Positions 1-11,744 of a DNA stretch of 64,000 nucleotides are shown here, piece by piece. How positions within the stretch are numbered: position 1 is the stretch's first letter; each line of letters starts with the position of its first letter. The notes under the pieces are model-generated. The model did not search any database and was not told the origin of the DNA. It saw nothing but the letters and a program-made list of their open reading frames with translations. Position numbers and translations under genes: made by a program. Source of the DNA: Morinoia aosen (lineage: Eukaryota > Arthropoda > Malacostraca > Amphipoda > Talitridae); assembly GCA_030386875.1 (NCBI GenBank), contig CM059559.1, positions 6,011,177-6,075,176 of the forward strand. Reading direction: 5' to 3'.

Positions 1-272
1 AGTGAATGCGAATTTTTTTATGTTCTGTTGTGAAGTCTGCAACCGTTTACCTTACTAAAGTTGAATAATGAGCGATCATTTTCTACATATCAGGAAATAT
101 CGAAAGATTTCCCCGCGGTGTTGAAACAAAATGTTTCTTCTGGTAACATTTTTTAATATTTGTTATTGATACAAAAGTTCTATCAAATATTTTCTCAAAT
201 GTGTAGGGGACTGGAACGTGTATTTCCTATACCTCACAACCTCATAAAATAGTTTCGAAATAAAGTAAGTAC
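1..272. other. Non-genic AT-rich flank
   Basis: No open frame with convincing composition and no repeat structure is visible. On the minus strand this is the sequence downstream of the stop codon of the possible terminal exon at 273-463, so it could be 3' untranslated sequence. I see no canonical AATAAA in that orientation. Confidence 0.3.
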
Positions 273-463
273 TTAGACGGAAGAGGTTCTGCGATTTTCT
301 TCAGTAGGTGATGAAGTACGTCGTAAAGCGGCCTCTAAGTCTATTTTTACTCTAATGAAAGCTGTTGTTGGCGCCTCTGGTTGACTGACGGTTGACGTTT
401 TGCTGCTCTTCCCTTTTTTTATTGTCTTGCCGCCCTCCTGCATGGGCTCTCCGCGTGGCAGCT
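273..463 (-). CDS. Possible terminal coding exon beside the minisatellite
   Basis: Reading the minus strand, a possible acceptor (GGTGCAG) at 470-464 is followed by 63 in-frame codons ending in TAA at 275-273. The composition looks like protein and is not repetitive: rich in Lys, Ser, Thr and Glu, with no hydrophobic stretch, and including KKGKSSKTSTVSQPE. The frame stays open to the right only because the adjacent 70-bp repeat lacks stops. I do not recognise a family. If real, it is the last exon of a minus-strand gene whose other exons lie beyond the 7.3-kb array. The alternative is a chance open frame. Confidence 0.22.
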
Positions 464-479
464 CTGCACCATGAAATTT

Positions 480-3400
480 GGGTGTTCCTATTGGGGGCAC
501 CGTCTGAACACTGTGTGTTTGTGTGGCGGGTGTTGCTTGATTGTAACTGTGGTGTCTTCCTCTTGGGGGCACCGTCTGAACACTGTGTGTTTGTGTGGCG
601 GGTGTTGCTTGATTGTAACTGTGGTGTCTTCCTCTTGGAGGCACCGTCTGTACACTGTGTGTGGCGGGTGTTGCTTGATTGTGACTGTGGTGTGTTCCTC
701 TTGGGGGCACCGTCTGTACACTGTGTGTGTGTGTGGCGGGTGTTGCTTGATTGTAACTGTGGTGTGTTCCTCTTGGGGGCACCGTCTGTACACTGTGTGT
801 GTGTGTGGCGGGTGTTGCTTGATTGTAACTGTGGTGTCTTCCTCTTGGGGGCACCGTCTGAACACTGTGTGTTTGTGTGGCGGGTGTTGCTTGATTGTAA
901 CTGTGGTGTGTTCCTCTTGGGGGCACCGTCTGTACACTGTGTGTGTGTGTGGCGGGTGTTGCTTGATTGTAACTGTGGTGTCTTCCTCTTGGGGGCACCG
1001 TCTGTACACTGTGTGTGGCGGGTGTTGCTTGATTGTAACTGTGGTGTGTTCCTCTTGGGGGCACCGTCTGTACACTGTGTGTGTGTGTGGCGGGTGTTGC
1101 TTGATTGTAACTGTGGTGTCTTCCTCTTGGGGGCACCGTCTGTACACTGTGTGTGGCGGGTGTTGCTTGATTGTGACTGTGGTGTGTTCCTCTTGGGGGC
1201 ACCGTCTGTACACTGTGTGTGTGTGTGGCGGGTGTTGCTTGATTGTAACTGTGGTGTCTTCCTCTTGGGGGCACCGTCTGTACACTGTGTGTGGCGGGTG
1301 TTGCTTGATTGTGACTGTGGTGTGTTCCTCTTGGGGGCACCGTCTGTACACTGTGTGTGTGTGTGGCGGGTGTTGCTTGATTGTAACTCTGATGTGTTCC
1401 TCTTGGGGGCACCGTCTGAACACTGTGTGTGTGTGGCGGGTGTTGCTTGATTGTAACTGTGGTGTGTTCCTCTTGCGAGCACCGTCTGAACACTGTGTGT
1501 GTGTGGCGGGTGTTGCTTGATTGTAACTCTGATGTGTTCCTCTTGGGGGCACCGTCTGAACACTGTGTGTGTGTGTGGCGGGTGTTGCTTGATTGTAACT
1601 GTGATGTGTTCCTCTTGGGGGCACCGTCTGAACACTGTGTGTGTGTGTGGCGGGTGTTGCTTGATTGTAACTGTGGTGTGTTCCTCTTGGGGGCACCGTC
1701 TGAACACTGTGTGTGTGTGGCGGGTGTTGCTTGATTGTAACTGTGGTGTGTTCCTCTTGGGGGCACCGTCTGAACACTGTGTGTGTGTGGCGGGTGTTGC
1801 TTGATTGTAACTCTGATGTGTTCCTCTTGGGGGCACCGTCTGAACACTGTGTGTGTGTGGCGGGTGTTGCTTGATTGTAACTGTGGTGTGTTCCTCTTGG
1901 GGGCACCGTCTGTACACTGTGTGTGTGTGTGGCGGGTGTTGCTTGATTGTAACTCTGATGTGTTCCTCTTGGGGGCACCGTCTGTACACTGTGTGTGGCG
2001 GGTGTTGCTTGATTGTAACTCTGATGTGTTCCTCTTGGGGGCACCGTCTGAACACTGTGTGTGTGTGTGGCGGGTGTTGCTTGATTGTAACTCTGATGTG
2101 TTCTTCTTGGGGGCACCGTCTGTACACTGTGTGTGGCGGGTGTTGCTTGATTGTAACTCTGATGTGTTCCTCTTGGGGGCACCGTCTGAACACTGTGTGT
2201 GTGTGTGGCGGGTGTTGCTTGATTGTAACTCTGATGTGTTCCTCTTGGGGGCACCGTCTGTACACTGTGTGTGGCGGGTGTTGCTTGATTGTAACTGTAA
2301 TGTGTTCCTCTTGGGGGCACCGTCTGAACACTGTGTGTGTGTGGCGGGTGTTGCTTGATTGTAACTGTAATGTGTTCCTCTTGGGGGCACCGTCTGAACA
2401 CTGTGTGTGTGTGGCGGGTGTTGCTTGATTGTAACTGTAATGTGTTCCTCTTGGGGGCACCGTCTGAACACTGTGTGTGTGTGGCGGGTGTTGCTTGATT
2501 GTAACTGTGGTGTGTTCCTCTTGGGGGCACCGTCTGAACACTGTGTGTGTGTGGCGGGTGTTGCTTGATTGTAACTGTGGTGTGTTCCTCTTGGGGGCAC
2601 CGTCTGAACACTGTGTGTGTGTGGCGGGTGTTGCTTGATTGTAACTGTGGTGTGTTCCTCTTGCGAGCACCGTCTGAACACTGTGTGTGTGTGGCGGGTG
2701 TTGCTTGATTGTAACTGTGGTGTCTTCCTCTTGGGGGCACCGTCTGAACACTGTGTGTGTGTGTGGCGGGTGTTGCTTGATTGTAACTGTGGTGTCTTCC
2801 TCTTGGGGGCACCGTCTGAACACTGTGTGTGTGTGTGTGGCGGGTGTTGCTTGATTGTAACTGTGGTGTGTTCCTCTTGGGGGCACCGTCTGAACACTGT
2901 GTGTGTGTGGCGGGTGTTGCTTGATTGTAACTGTGGTGTGTTCCTCTTGCGAGCACCGTCTGAACACTGTGTGTGTGTGTGGCGGGTGTTGCTTGATTGT
3001 AACTGTGGTGTGTTCCTCTTGGGGGCACCGTCTGAACACTGTGTGTGTGTGGCGGGTGTTGCTTGATTGTAACTGTGGTGTGTTCCTCTTGGGGGCACCG
3101 TCTGAACACTGTGTGTGTGTGTGGCGGGTGTTGCTTGATTGTAACTGTGGTGTGTTCCTCTTGGGGGCACCGTCTGAACACTGTGTGTGTGTGGCGGGTG
3201 TTGCTTGATTGTAACTGTGGTGTGTTCCTCTTGCGAGCACCGTCTGAACACTGTGTGTGTGTGTGGCGGGTGTTGCTTGATTGTAACTGTGGTGTGTTCC
3301 TCTTGGGGGCACCGTCTGAACACTGTGTGTGTGTGGCGGGTGTTGCTTGATTGTAACTGTGGTGTGTTCCTCTTGGGGGCACCGTCTGAACACTGTGTGT

Positions 3401-6400
3401 GTGTGGCGGGTGTTGCTTGATTGTAACTGTGGTGTGTTCCTCTTGCGAGCACCGTCTGAACACTGTGTGTGTGTGGCGGGTGTTGCTTGATTGTAACTGT
3501 GGTGTCTTCCTCTTGGGGGCACCGTCTGAACACTGTGTGTGTGTGGCGGGTGTTGCTTGATTGTAACTGTGGTGTGTTCCTCTTGCGAGCACCGTCTGAA
3601 CACTATGTGTGTGTGGCGGGTGTTGCTTGATTGTAACTGTGGTGTGTTCCTCTTGGGGGCACCGTCTGAACACTGTGTGTGTGTGGCGGGTGTTGCTTGA
3701 TTGTAACTGTGGTGTGTTCCTCTTGCGAGCACCGTCTGAACACTGTGTGTGTGTGGCGGGTGTTGCTTGATTGTAACTGTGGTGTGTTCCTCTTGGGGGC
3801 ACCGTCTGAACACTATGTGTGTGTGGCGGGTGTTGCTTGATTGTAACTGTGGTGTGTTCCTCTTGGGGGCACCGTCTGAACACTGTGTGTGTGTGGCGGG
3901 TGTTGCTTGATTGTAACTGTGGTGTGTTCCTCTTGCGAGCACCGTCTGAACACTGTGTGTGTGTGGCGGGTGTTGCTTGATTGTAACTGTGGTGTGTTCC
4001 TCTTGCGAGCACCGTCTGAACACTATGTGTGTGTGGCGGGTGTTGCTTGATTGTAACTGTGGTGTGTTCCTCTTGGGGGCACCGTCTGAACACTGTGTGT
4101 GTGTGGCGGGTGTTGCTTGATTGTAACTGTGGTGTGTTCCTCTTGCGAGCACCGTCTGAACACTGTGTGTGTGTGGCGGGTGTTGCTTGACTGTAACTGT
4201 GGTGTCTTCCTCTTGGGGGCACCGTCTGAACACTGTGTGTGTGTGGCGGGTGTTGCTTGATTGTAACTGTGGTGTGTTCCTCTTGCGAGCACCGTCTGAA
4301 CACTATGTGTGTGTGGCGGGTGTTGCTTGATTGTAACTGTGGTGTGTTCCTCTTGGGGGCACCGTCTGAACACTGTGTGTGTGTGGCGGGTGTTGCTTGA
4401 TTGTAACTCTGATGTGTTCCTCTTGCGAGCACCGTCTGAACACTATGTGTGTGTGGCGGGTGTTGCTTGATTGTAACTGTGGTGTGTTCCTCTTGGGGGC
4501 ACCGTCTGAACACTGTGTGTGTGTGGCGGGTGTTGCTTGATTGTAACTCTGATGTGTTCCTCTTGCGAGCACCGTCTGAACACTATGTGTGTGTGGCGGG
4601 TGTTGCTTGATTGTAACTGTGGTGTGTTCCTCTTGGGGGCACCGTCTGAACACTGTGTGTGTGTGTGGCGGGTGTTGCTTGATTGTAACTGTGGTGTGTT
4701 CCTCTTGGGGGCACCGTCTGAACACTGTGTGTGTGTGGCGGGTGTTGCTTGATTGTAACTGTGGTGTGTTCCTCTTGGGGGCACCGTCTGAACACTGTGT
4801 GTGTGTGTGGCGGGTGTTGCTTGATTGTAACTGTGGTGTGTTCCTCTTGGGGGCACCGTCTGAACACTGTGTGTGTGTGGCGGGTGTTGCTTGATTGTAA
4901 CTGTGGTGTGTTCCTCTTGGGGGCACCGTCTGAACACTGTGTGTGTGTGTGGCGGGTGTTGCTTGATTGTAACTGTGGTGTGTTCCTCTTGGGGGCACCG
5001 TCTGAACACTGTGTGTGTGTGTGGCGGGTGTTGCTTGATTGTGACTGTGATGTGTTCCCCTTGGGGGCACCGTCTGAACACTGTGTGTGTGTGGCGGGTG
5101 TTGCTTGATTGTAACTGTGGTGTGTTCCTCTTGGGGGCACCGTCTGAACACTGTGTGTGTGGCGGGTGTTGCTTGATTGTAACTGTGGTGTGTTCCTCTT
5201 GGGGGCACCGTCTGAACACTGTGTGTGTGTGGCGGGTGTTGCTTGATTGTAACTGTGGTGTGTTCCTCTTGGGGGCACCGTCTGAACACTGTGTGTGTGT
5301 GTGGCGGGTGTTGCTTGATTGTAACTGTGGTGTGTTCCTCTTGGGGGCACCGTCTGAACACTGTGTGTGTGTGGCGGGTGTTGCTTGATTGTAACTGTGG
5401 TGTGTTCCTCTTGGGGGCACCGTCTGAACACTGTGTGTGTGTGGCGGGTGTTGCTTGATTGTAACTGTGGTGTCTTCCTCTTGCGAGCACCGTCTGAACA
5501 CTGTGTGTGTGTGGCGGGTGTTGCTTGATTGTAACTGGGGTGTGTTCCTCTTGGGGACACCGTCTGAACACTGTGTGTGTGTGGCGGGTGTTGCTTGATT
5601 GTAACTGTGGTGTGTTCCTCTTGGGGGCACCGTCTGAACACTGTGTGTGTGTGTGGCGGGTGTTGCTTGATTGTAACTGTGGTGTGTTCCTCTTGGGGGC
5701 ACCGTCTGAACACTGTGTGTGTGTGGCGGGTGTTGCTTGATTGTAACTGTGGTGTCTTCCTCTTGCGAGCACCGTCTGAACACTGTGTGTGTGTGGCGGG
5801 TGTTGCTTGATTGTAACTGTGGTGTGTTCCTCTTGGGGGCACCGTCTGAACACTGTGTGTGTGTGTGGCGGGTGTTGCTTGATTGTAACTGTGATGTGTT
5901 CCTCTTGGGGGCACCGTCTGAACACTGTGTGTGTGTGGCGGGTGTTGCTTGATTGTAACTGTGGTGTGTTCCTCTTGGGGGCACCGTCTGAACACTGTGT
6001 GTGTGTGTGGCGGGTGTTGCTTGATTGTAACTGTGATGTGTTCCTCTTGGGGGCACCGTCTGAACACTGTGTGTGTGTGTGGCGGGTGTTGCTTGATTGT
6101 AACTGTGGTGTGTTCCTCTTGCGAGCACCGTCTGAACACTGTGTGTGTGTGTGGCGGGTGTTGCTTGATTGTAACTGTGATGTGTTCCTCTTGGGGGCAC
6201 CGTCTGAACACTGTGTGTGTGTGTGGCGGGTGTTGCTTGATTGTAACTGTGGTGTGTTCCTCTTGGGGGCACCGTCTGAACACTGTGTGTGTGTGTGGCG
6301 GGTGTTGCTTGATTGTAACTGTGATGTGTTCCTCTTGGGGGCACCGTCTGAACACTGTGTGTGTGTGTGGCGGGTGTTGCTTGATTGTAACTGTGGTGTG

Positions 6401-7788
6401 TTCCTCTTGGGAGCACCGTCTGAACACTGTGTGTGTGTGTGGCGGGTGTTGCTTGATTGTAACTGTGGTGTGTTCCTCTTGGGGGCACCGTCTGAACACT
6501 GTGTGTGTGGCGGGTGTTGCTTGATTGTAACTCTGATGTGTTCCTCTTGGGGGCACCGTCTGAATACTGTGTGTGTGTGTGGCGGGTGTTGCTTGATTGT
6601 AACTGTGGTGTGTTCCTCTTGGGGGCACCGTCTGAACACTGTGTGTGTGTGGCGGGTGTTGCTTGATTGTAACTGTGGTGTGTTCCTCTTGGGGGCACCG
6701 TCTGAACACTGTGTGTGTGTGTGGCGGGTGTTGCTTGATTGTAACTGTGGTGTGTTCCTCTTGGGGGCACCGTCTGAACACTGTGTGTGTGTGTGGCGGG
6801 TGTTGCTTGATTGTAACTGTGGTGTGTTCCTCTTGGGGGCACCGTCTGAACACTGTGTGTGTGTGTGGCGGGTGTTGCTTGATTGTAACTGTGGTGTGTT
6901 CCTCTTGCGAGCACCGTCTGAACACTGTGTGTGTGTGTGGCGGGTGTTGCTTGATTGTGACTGTGATGTGTTCCTCTTGGGGGCACCGTCTGAACACTGT
7001 GTGTGTGGCGGGTGTTGCTTGATTGTAACTGTGATGTGTTCCTCTTGGGGGCACCGTCTGAACACTGTGTGTGTGGCGGGTGTTGCTTGATTGTAACTGT
7101 GGTGTGTTCCTCTTGCGAGCACCGTCTGAACACTGTGTGTGTGTGTGGCGGGTGTTGCTTGATTGTGACTGTGATTTTTTCCTCTTGGGGGCACCGTCTG
7201 AACACTGTGTGTGTGGCGGGTGTTGCTTGATTGTAACTGTGATGTGTTCCTCTTGGGGGCACCGTCTGAACACTGTGTGTGTGGCGGGTGTTGCTTGATT
7301 GTAACTGTGATGTGTTCCTCTTGGGGGCACCGTCTGAACACTGTGTATGTGGCGGGTGTTGCTTGATTGTAACTGTGGTGTGTTCCTCTTGCGAGCACCG
7401 TCTGAACATAGTGTGTGCTGCGGGTGTTGCTTGATTGTAACTGTGATGTGTTCCTCTTGCGAACACCGTCTGAACACTGTGTGCGTGGCGGGTGTTGCTT
7501 GATTGTAACTGTGATGTGTTCCTCTTGGGGGCACCGTCTGAACACTGTGTGTGTGGCGGGTGTTGCTTGATTGTAACTGTGATGTGTTCCTCTTGGGGGC
7601 ACCGTCTGAACACTGTGTATGTGGCGGGTGTTGCTTGATTGTAACTGTGGTGTGTTCCTCTTGCGAGCACCGTCTGAACATAGTGTGTGCGGCGGGTGTT
7701 GCTTGATTGTAACTGTGATGTGTTCCTCTTGCGAACACCGTCTGAACACTGTGTGCGTGTGGCGGGTGCTGCTTGATTGTAACTGTGA
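480..7788. repeat. Large ~70-bp minisatellite (about 104 units)
   Basis: The unit on the plus strand reads roughly GTGGCGGGTGTTGCTTGATT, then GTAACTGTGGTGTGTTCCTC, then TTGGGGGCACCGTCTGAACA, then CTGTGTGTG. Unit length varies from about 66 to 74 bp, mostly through the number of GT dinucleotides before GTGGCGGG. Recurrent variants are GCGAGC for GGGGGC, GTCTTC for GTGTTC, TCTGATG for TGTGGTG, and TGTACACTG for TGAACACTG. Short and long units alternate around 640-1340, a dimer higher-order pattern. Divergence rises towards the right edge (7150-7788). Frames of more than 1,000 codons on the minus strand exist only because the unit has no stop there. The plus strand is G/T rich throughout. Confidence 0.97.
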
Positions 7789-7797
7789 TTAGCTCTC

Positions 7798-8120
7798 TGA
7801 TTAGTGAAGTCCCGAACTGAGAGTTAGGTAGGCCTTCTTTTTTGTTGAAATAATACGTTTTTTGTTTTGTCAAGGACTATCTATATTCGGTTCACTGCTC
7901 TCCTGGCTTTAAACGCCTACTACTTTTTTCTTCAACTTTTATCCTGTTCCTCAACCTTTCTTCTCAACTTACTGTTTCTATGCGCACGGGATCCTATGGG
8001 GGAACACACGTTCTGCTTAGACTCCGCGTTCCCTTAACCCCGTACTAAATGTGTCTTCTTCATCATTCCTCTTTTTGAATATCTTTGTTGTGGTAATGGA
8101 GGTTAAAACTAACTTCATTA
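7798..8120 (+). repeat. Dispersed repeat family A, copy 1
   Basis: This is one of about fourteen related copies in the window. Shared blocks in order are a GAGTTAGGTAGGCCTTC-like start, a TTGTTGAAATAA block, TTCGGTTCACTGCT, TTCTTCAACTTTTATC, TCTCAACTTACTGTTTCTATG, a GGAACACAC block, CCGCGTTCCCTTAA, and TACTAAATG before a CTTCCTC-rich segment. It starts directly at the right edge of the large minisatellite. No internal coding capacity is seen, so it is a non-autonomous element of unknown class. Confidence 0.7.
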
Positions 8121-9554
8121 ATTGTAACTCTGATATAAGAGCTGTTTCGAATATCCACTCATTTGGGTCACAACTTAATCTCGTGTTTTGAGTCACCGAT
8201 CCATGCAGTATGGGTGCAGTATTTACAGAAAAAAATTGTCTTTCGCGTATTCTTTTTTTGCATGGGTTGGAAACGTTGACTTTGAAAAATTGTAATTATT
8301 TTTTTTAAACTACCACTAAGTTCCCTGTCAAGTACTTGAAGGAGTGAATGCATTTGGCTTCAGCCGTCCTTCTCATCAGAGGAAGGAATATGAAGTTTTG
8401 AATACTACGTATGACATGTATGCGTTTCTAAGTCTAAAAATAATACTGAGCTGAAAGTTTCAACTGAATGTTTGAGCTGAATGTTTCTATTTTCATTATT
8501 CTTATTCTGCACCACGTTTATCGGTGAACAACAACAGAGAACTCCCCTAGCCCAGAAGACAACACTGGAAATTTTTATTTTTTCATTATTCTGCACCTTG
8601 TTTATCGGTGAACAACAACTCTAACCCAGACGACAACACTGCACACATGCTCCGTACGTGTATACTGGGAGGTGGGAATGGACTTGTTCCACGTAGAAGA
8701 CCTACGATTTTTGAGTTCACATGATCTGGTGTGCTCTTTTCAAAAATATCAACGAAATTATCACATCTGTGAATTATTAGCATGGTAATTCCTACCAAAT
8801 TTCTCTGAATTTTGTGGTCACAAAGGAAGCACTCAGACTTCTTAGAATCCGTTTTTACTCAGATTTGCTGACCACCTTCAAAGGCAATCCAAAAGCAATC
8901 CAAAAGCAATCCAAAAGCAATCCAAACCACCTTCAAAAGCTGACCACCTTCAAAAGCAATCCAACTCATAGCTCCTACCGACGACACGTGCGAAATCGTT
9001 CAGAATATCAGAATTACCGTGAATTCTGCTTGATGCCTTGAAAATGTGTAAAGGTGTTGGATTTGAAGAACTGAAAATTTAGGTTTCATTTAATACTGAT
9101 TATTTCTGTTTATCAAAATCTTATGATAATCATTTAACCAATTTATTTAATTTAAAAATTGATTTTAAATAATACCTGGTGCGCTTCAGCACGAAATTTG
9201 AGCTCTTCAGCTCTGAAGAAATTACACACTTATTTTTAAAAAGAAAGATATAAGATATGTTATCATGTGTAATTTTAGCTTACTCGAAAACAAATTAATA
9301 CATAAACATTGTTCGCGTACCTGCATCGTCAAAAGATTTTTTCAGAGAAAGGAAGTCTCGAAAATAGCATTTTCCGAAAAATCACCCAGTAAATATGTTG
9401 ATTTGCCCAGCAGTGGTGCATTTCTTGTATGGATCAGATTTAAAAATAGTCTCCGTGGAACTGCATATGAGGTCGTCAGATAGTAACCAGCATGTTTGCG
9501 GAACTGATCAATGTTTGTACGTTTGACAGTGTTTTTCTTATTTGCGTTCACCCC
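8121..9554. other. Non-genic stretch with a small 11-bp array
   Basis: It holds only short open frames of low quality. Around 8880-8965 there is a short tandem array of an 11-bp unit (AATCCAAAAGC-like). At 8460-8640 a segment including TTATCGGTGAACAACAAC occurs twice about 80 bp apart. No gene is supported. Confidence 0.5.
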
Positions 9555-9985
9555 TCATTGACATACAACTATCTGAGGGAATCAGCGCCCTGATGCTAGG
9601 AGGAAGATGTGAGATCCCGAGCTGAAGGTCATGAACACTTTCCTTTCGTAGAAATAGAATAATTTTTGGTTTTGTTATGGAGCATATCTTTTTGGTTCAC
9701 TGCTATCCTATTTTCAGCAACTTCTACTCTCTTATTCAATTTTTATCATGTTTCGTAAACTTGCTTCCTAACTTTCTGTTTCTATGCTCAAAGGATCTTG
9801 TGTGAGATGCGACCCCGGTGGAAAAGCGACCTTAAACAATAATAATAATTGTGTGAGAACACACGTGCTTAGATTCTTCGTTCCCTCAAGTCTATACAAA
9901 CTTGTGCTTTCCTCCTTGTTCTCCCCAGAACACTTTTTTAGTGGGTAGAAAATCTCATACTTGCCTATCTAACCCAAGCTAAATC
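9555..9985 (+). repeat. Dispersed repeat family A, copy 2
   Basis: It begins with a degenerate form of the family start (ATACAACTATCTGAGGGAAT) and carries the TTTTGGTTCACTGCTATCC, TTTCTGTTTCTATGC and GAACACACGTGCTTAGATTC blocks, ending near TAACCCAAGCTAA. About 50 bp of unrelated sequence interrupts it near 9808-9855. It is older than the 17.7-kb copy. Confidence 0.6.
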
Positions 9986-10256
9986 CTGCGTCCGTGCTAG
10001 TAGCGAGCCCACCGTGCCTTCTTAATTCCATCTATTTAAGGACTCTAACTTCGTGCGCTATGTATAGTTGCTGTGTGGGAGCAGAATTACAAGTTATCGT
10101 TGGTCCTGTAAGATTCCACTGTCGAATCCATAACGCCCACCTTTGGCAAGTAATTCTCGTTGGACTTGGACCTTCGACGATGCGTAATGAATTCCGAGTA
10201 GCGCACTTTCCTCTCCGGCTGATGTAATTTCTCTAAGAATTATTCAGGGTCATGAC

Positions 10257-10456
10257 TAGGGCTGTGATAATATGCCCTAATCATATTTTCACAGCCTAAT
10301 AATCGCCCACATATACATGTATGTGATTCGTAATAAATCACATAGATAGGATTTCATACATTGTGTAAATACATGTGTAAATCACAAACACACGGATGCA
10401 TGTACGTGATTATGAGGGCTGCAACAATATGATTAGAGCATATTGTCACAGCCCTT
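10257..10456. mobile_element. hAT-type MITE, 200 bp, with 8-bp target duplication
   Basis: The element is flanked on both sides by the identical 8-mer GTCATGAC (10249-10256 and 10457-10464). Its termini are imperfect inverted repeats: TAGGGCTGTGATAATATG on the left against AAGGGCTGTGACAATATG read inward from the right. The similarity continues into the element, with ACATGTATGTGATT and a related inverted partner, making a mostly palindromic structure. An 8-bp duplication with AGGGCTGTG-like ends is typical of the hAT superfamily. No transposase is encoded, so it must have been mobilised in trans. Confidence 0.85.
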
Positions 10457-10464
10457 GTCATGAC

Positions 10465-11309
10465 TTACTTGCGCATGAGTCAGGATTGTTAGCGGGCGTG
10501 CCCAGCGTCTTGAGCCCATGAGAGGTCCAAGGAAATGTCCTGGAAGGAAGCCTGGATCACGTGTCTGGTGGATGGATCACCGCACGTGTGTTTTGAATGG
10601 CATCAATGCGCTTGGTAGGAGGGCTTGAGGTTTGGTGGCTGGGGAGGCCAAGGTTCGTAAATCTGTTTAGTTTGGGGCACAAGTTCTCAAATTTTACCGC
10701 ATTCCGTACGATATTTAACCATGTAAAGCAATTTTTTAGAGTTTCCAATTGTTATGTGCTCTTTCATAACTTAATTTTGCGTGTAAAAGCTTAAATTTTA
10801 TACTTGCTATGAGGACGAATGCTTAATTTGGCAGAGCTGCCTGTGTGTGCCGGACTGCGCATGTCATGTCAAGACCACGTCAATTAAAACATGGCAGGAA
10901 GGAGGCATGTGTTGTATTGCTATCAGTGATAATTAAAAGATAAATTGAAATGTCCGTTTGTGTTGTTCAGCTGTTTGGACTTCAAGGAAATGTGAGATGG
11001 AAATGCTTTTCTCCCTGTCTGCTTGACTTCTTTTACAATGCTTGAAAGATTCTTGTTTTCGACGTCTTGATCAGTTTTCCCGCGATTAGATGATACATGC
11101 GAAATTGTGACGCGTCGGAAATGTATCACTGGAATCCCATTCTGAATGACATATTTTTTAAATACGTGTTCCCAATGAGATCATATTTTTGAATTGAGCG
11201 TGATGTTTTAAAGATAATTATACCATTCATTTATCCCTCAGGAGTAAATCCCCGTATAAACTTTTGTAATATGAATGTATGACTCTTGTATGTAGAGGAA
11301 CTAGGGCTC
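10465..11309. other. Non-genic stretch
   Basis: The longest open frames (65-68 codons on each strand) have no recognisable domain, and splice signals around them are not convincing. No repeat was recognised. Confidence 0.4.
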
Positions 11310-11680
11310 CGGGTTAGATGTGAGGCCCTGTGCGAAAGGCTTTGTATGCCTTCTTTTTTGTTGGCAAAGAATGGGATTTTTATATTTAAACGGACCGTCT
11401 TTTTCGGTTCTCTGCTGTCATTTTCCCATTTCACTGCTGTTCTTTTTCTAGCGCCTCTTTCTTTTTCAAACTTCATCTTGTTTCATGAACTACTTTCTCA
11501 ACGAACTATTTTTAATGCGCAGGGTGTTGTGTGTAGGAGTACACTTAGTACGTAGATTCCCCGTTCCCTAAACTCCATACTAAATGGTGCCTTCTTCCTT
11601 CTTCTCTTCGAAGCATCTTTTTTTGTGGTTAAAATAGCTCAAACTGACTTGCCTAATCTAATATAACCTCTATGATATTT
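11310..11680 (+). repeat. Dispersed repeat family A, copy 3
   Basis: It carries the GTGAGGCCC start, GCCTTCTTTTTTGTTG, TTTTTCGGTTCTCTGCTGTC, CTTTTTCAAACTTCATC, CTCCATACTAAATGGTGCC and CTTCTTCTCTTCGAAGCAT blocks, and ends in TGCCTAATCTAATATAAC. The AATCTAAT tail is shared with other copies. Confidence 0.65.
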
Positions 11681-11744
11681 GATTAGAACGTTGGTTGGTT
11701 TAGAAATGAAGACAGCTTTCTTATCACTTTAGTTTAAACAATTT

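Noticed and set aside
480-7788. CRISPR-like regular repeat arrays
   Set aside because: There are no unique spacers; units are contiguous and vary gradually. The window is eukaryotic, with spliced genes.
273-7873. Very long open frames (about 1,050-1,340 codons on minus, up to 433 on plus) across the left 7.5 kb
   Set aside because: They are translations of the ~70-bp minisatellite in all frames that lack stops; several frames on both strands are open together, and the products are frame-shifted versions of one another.
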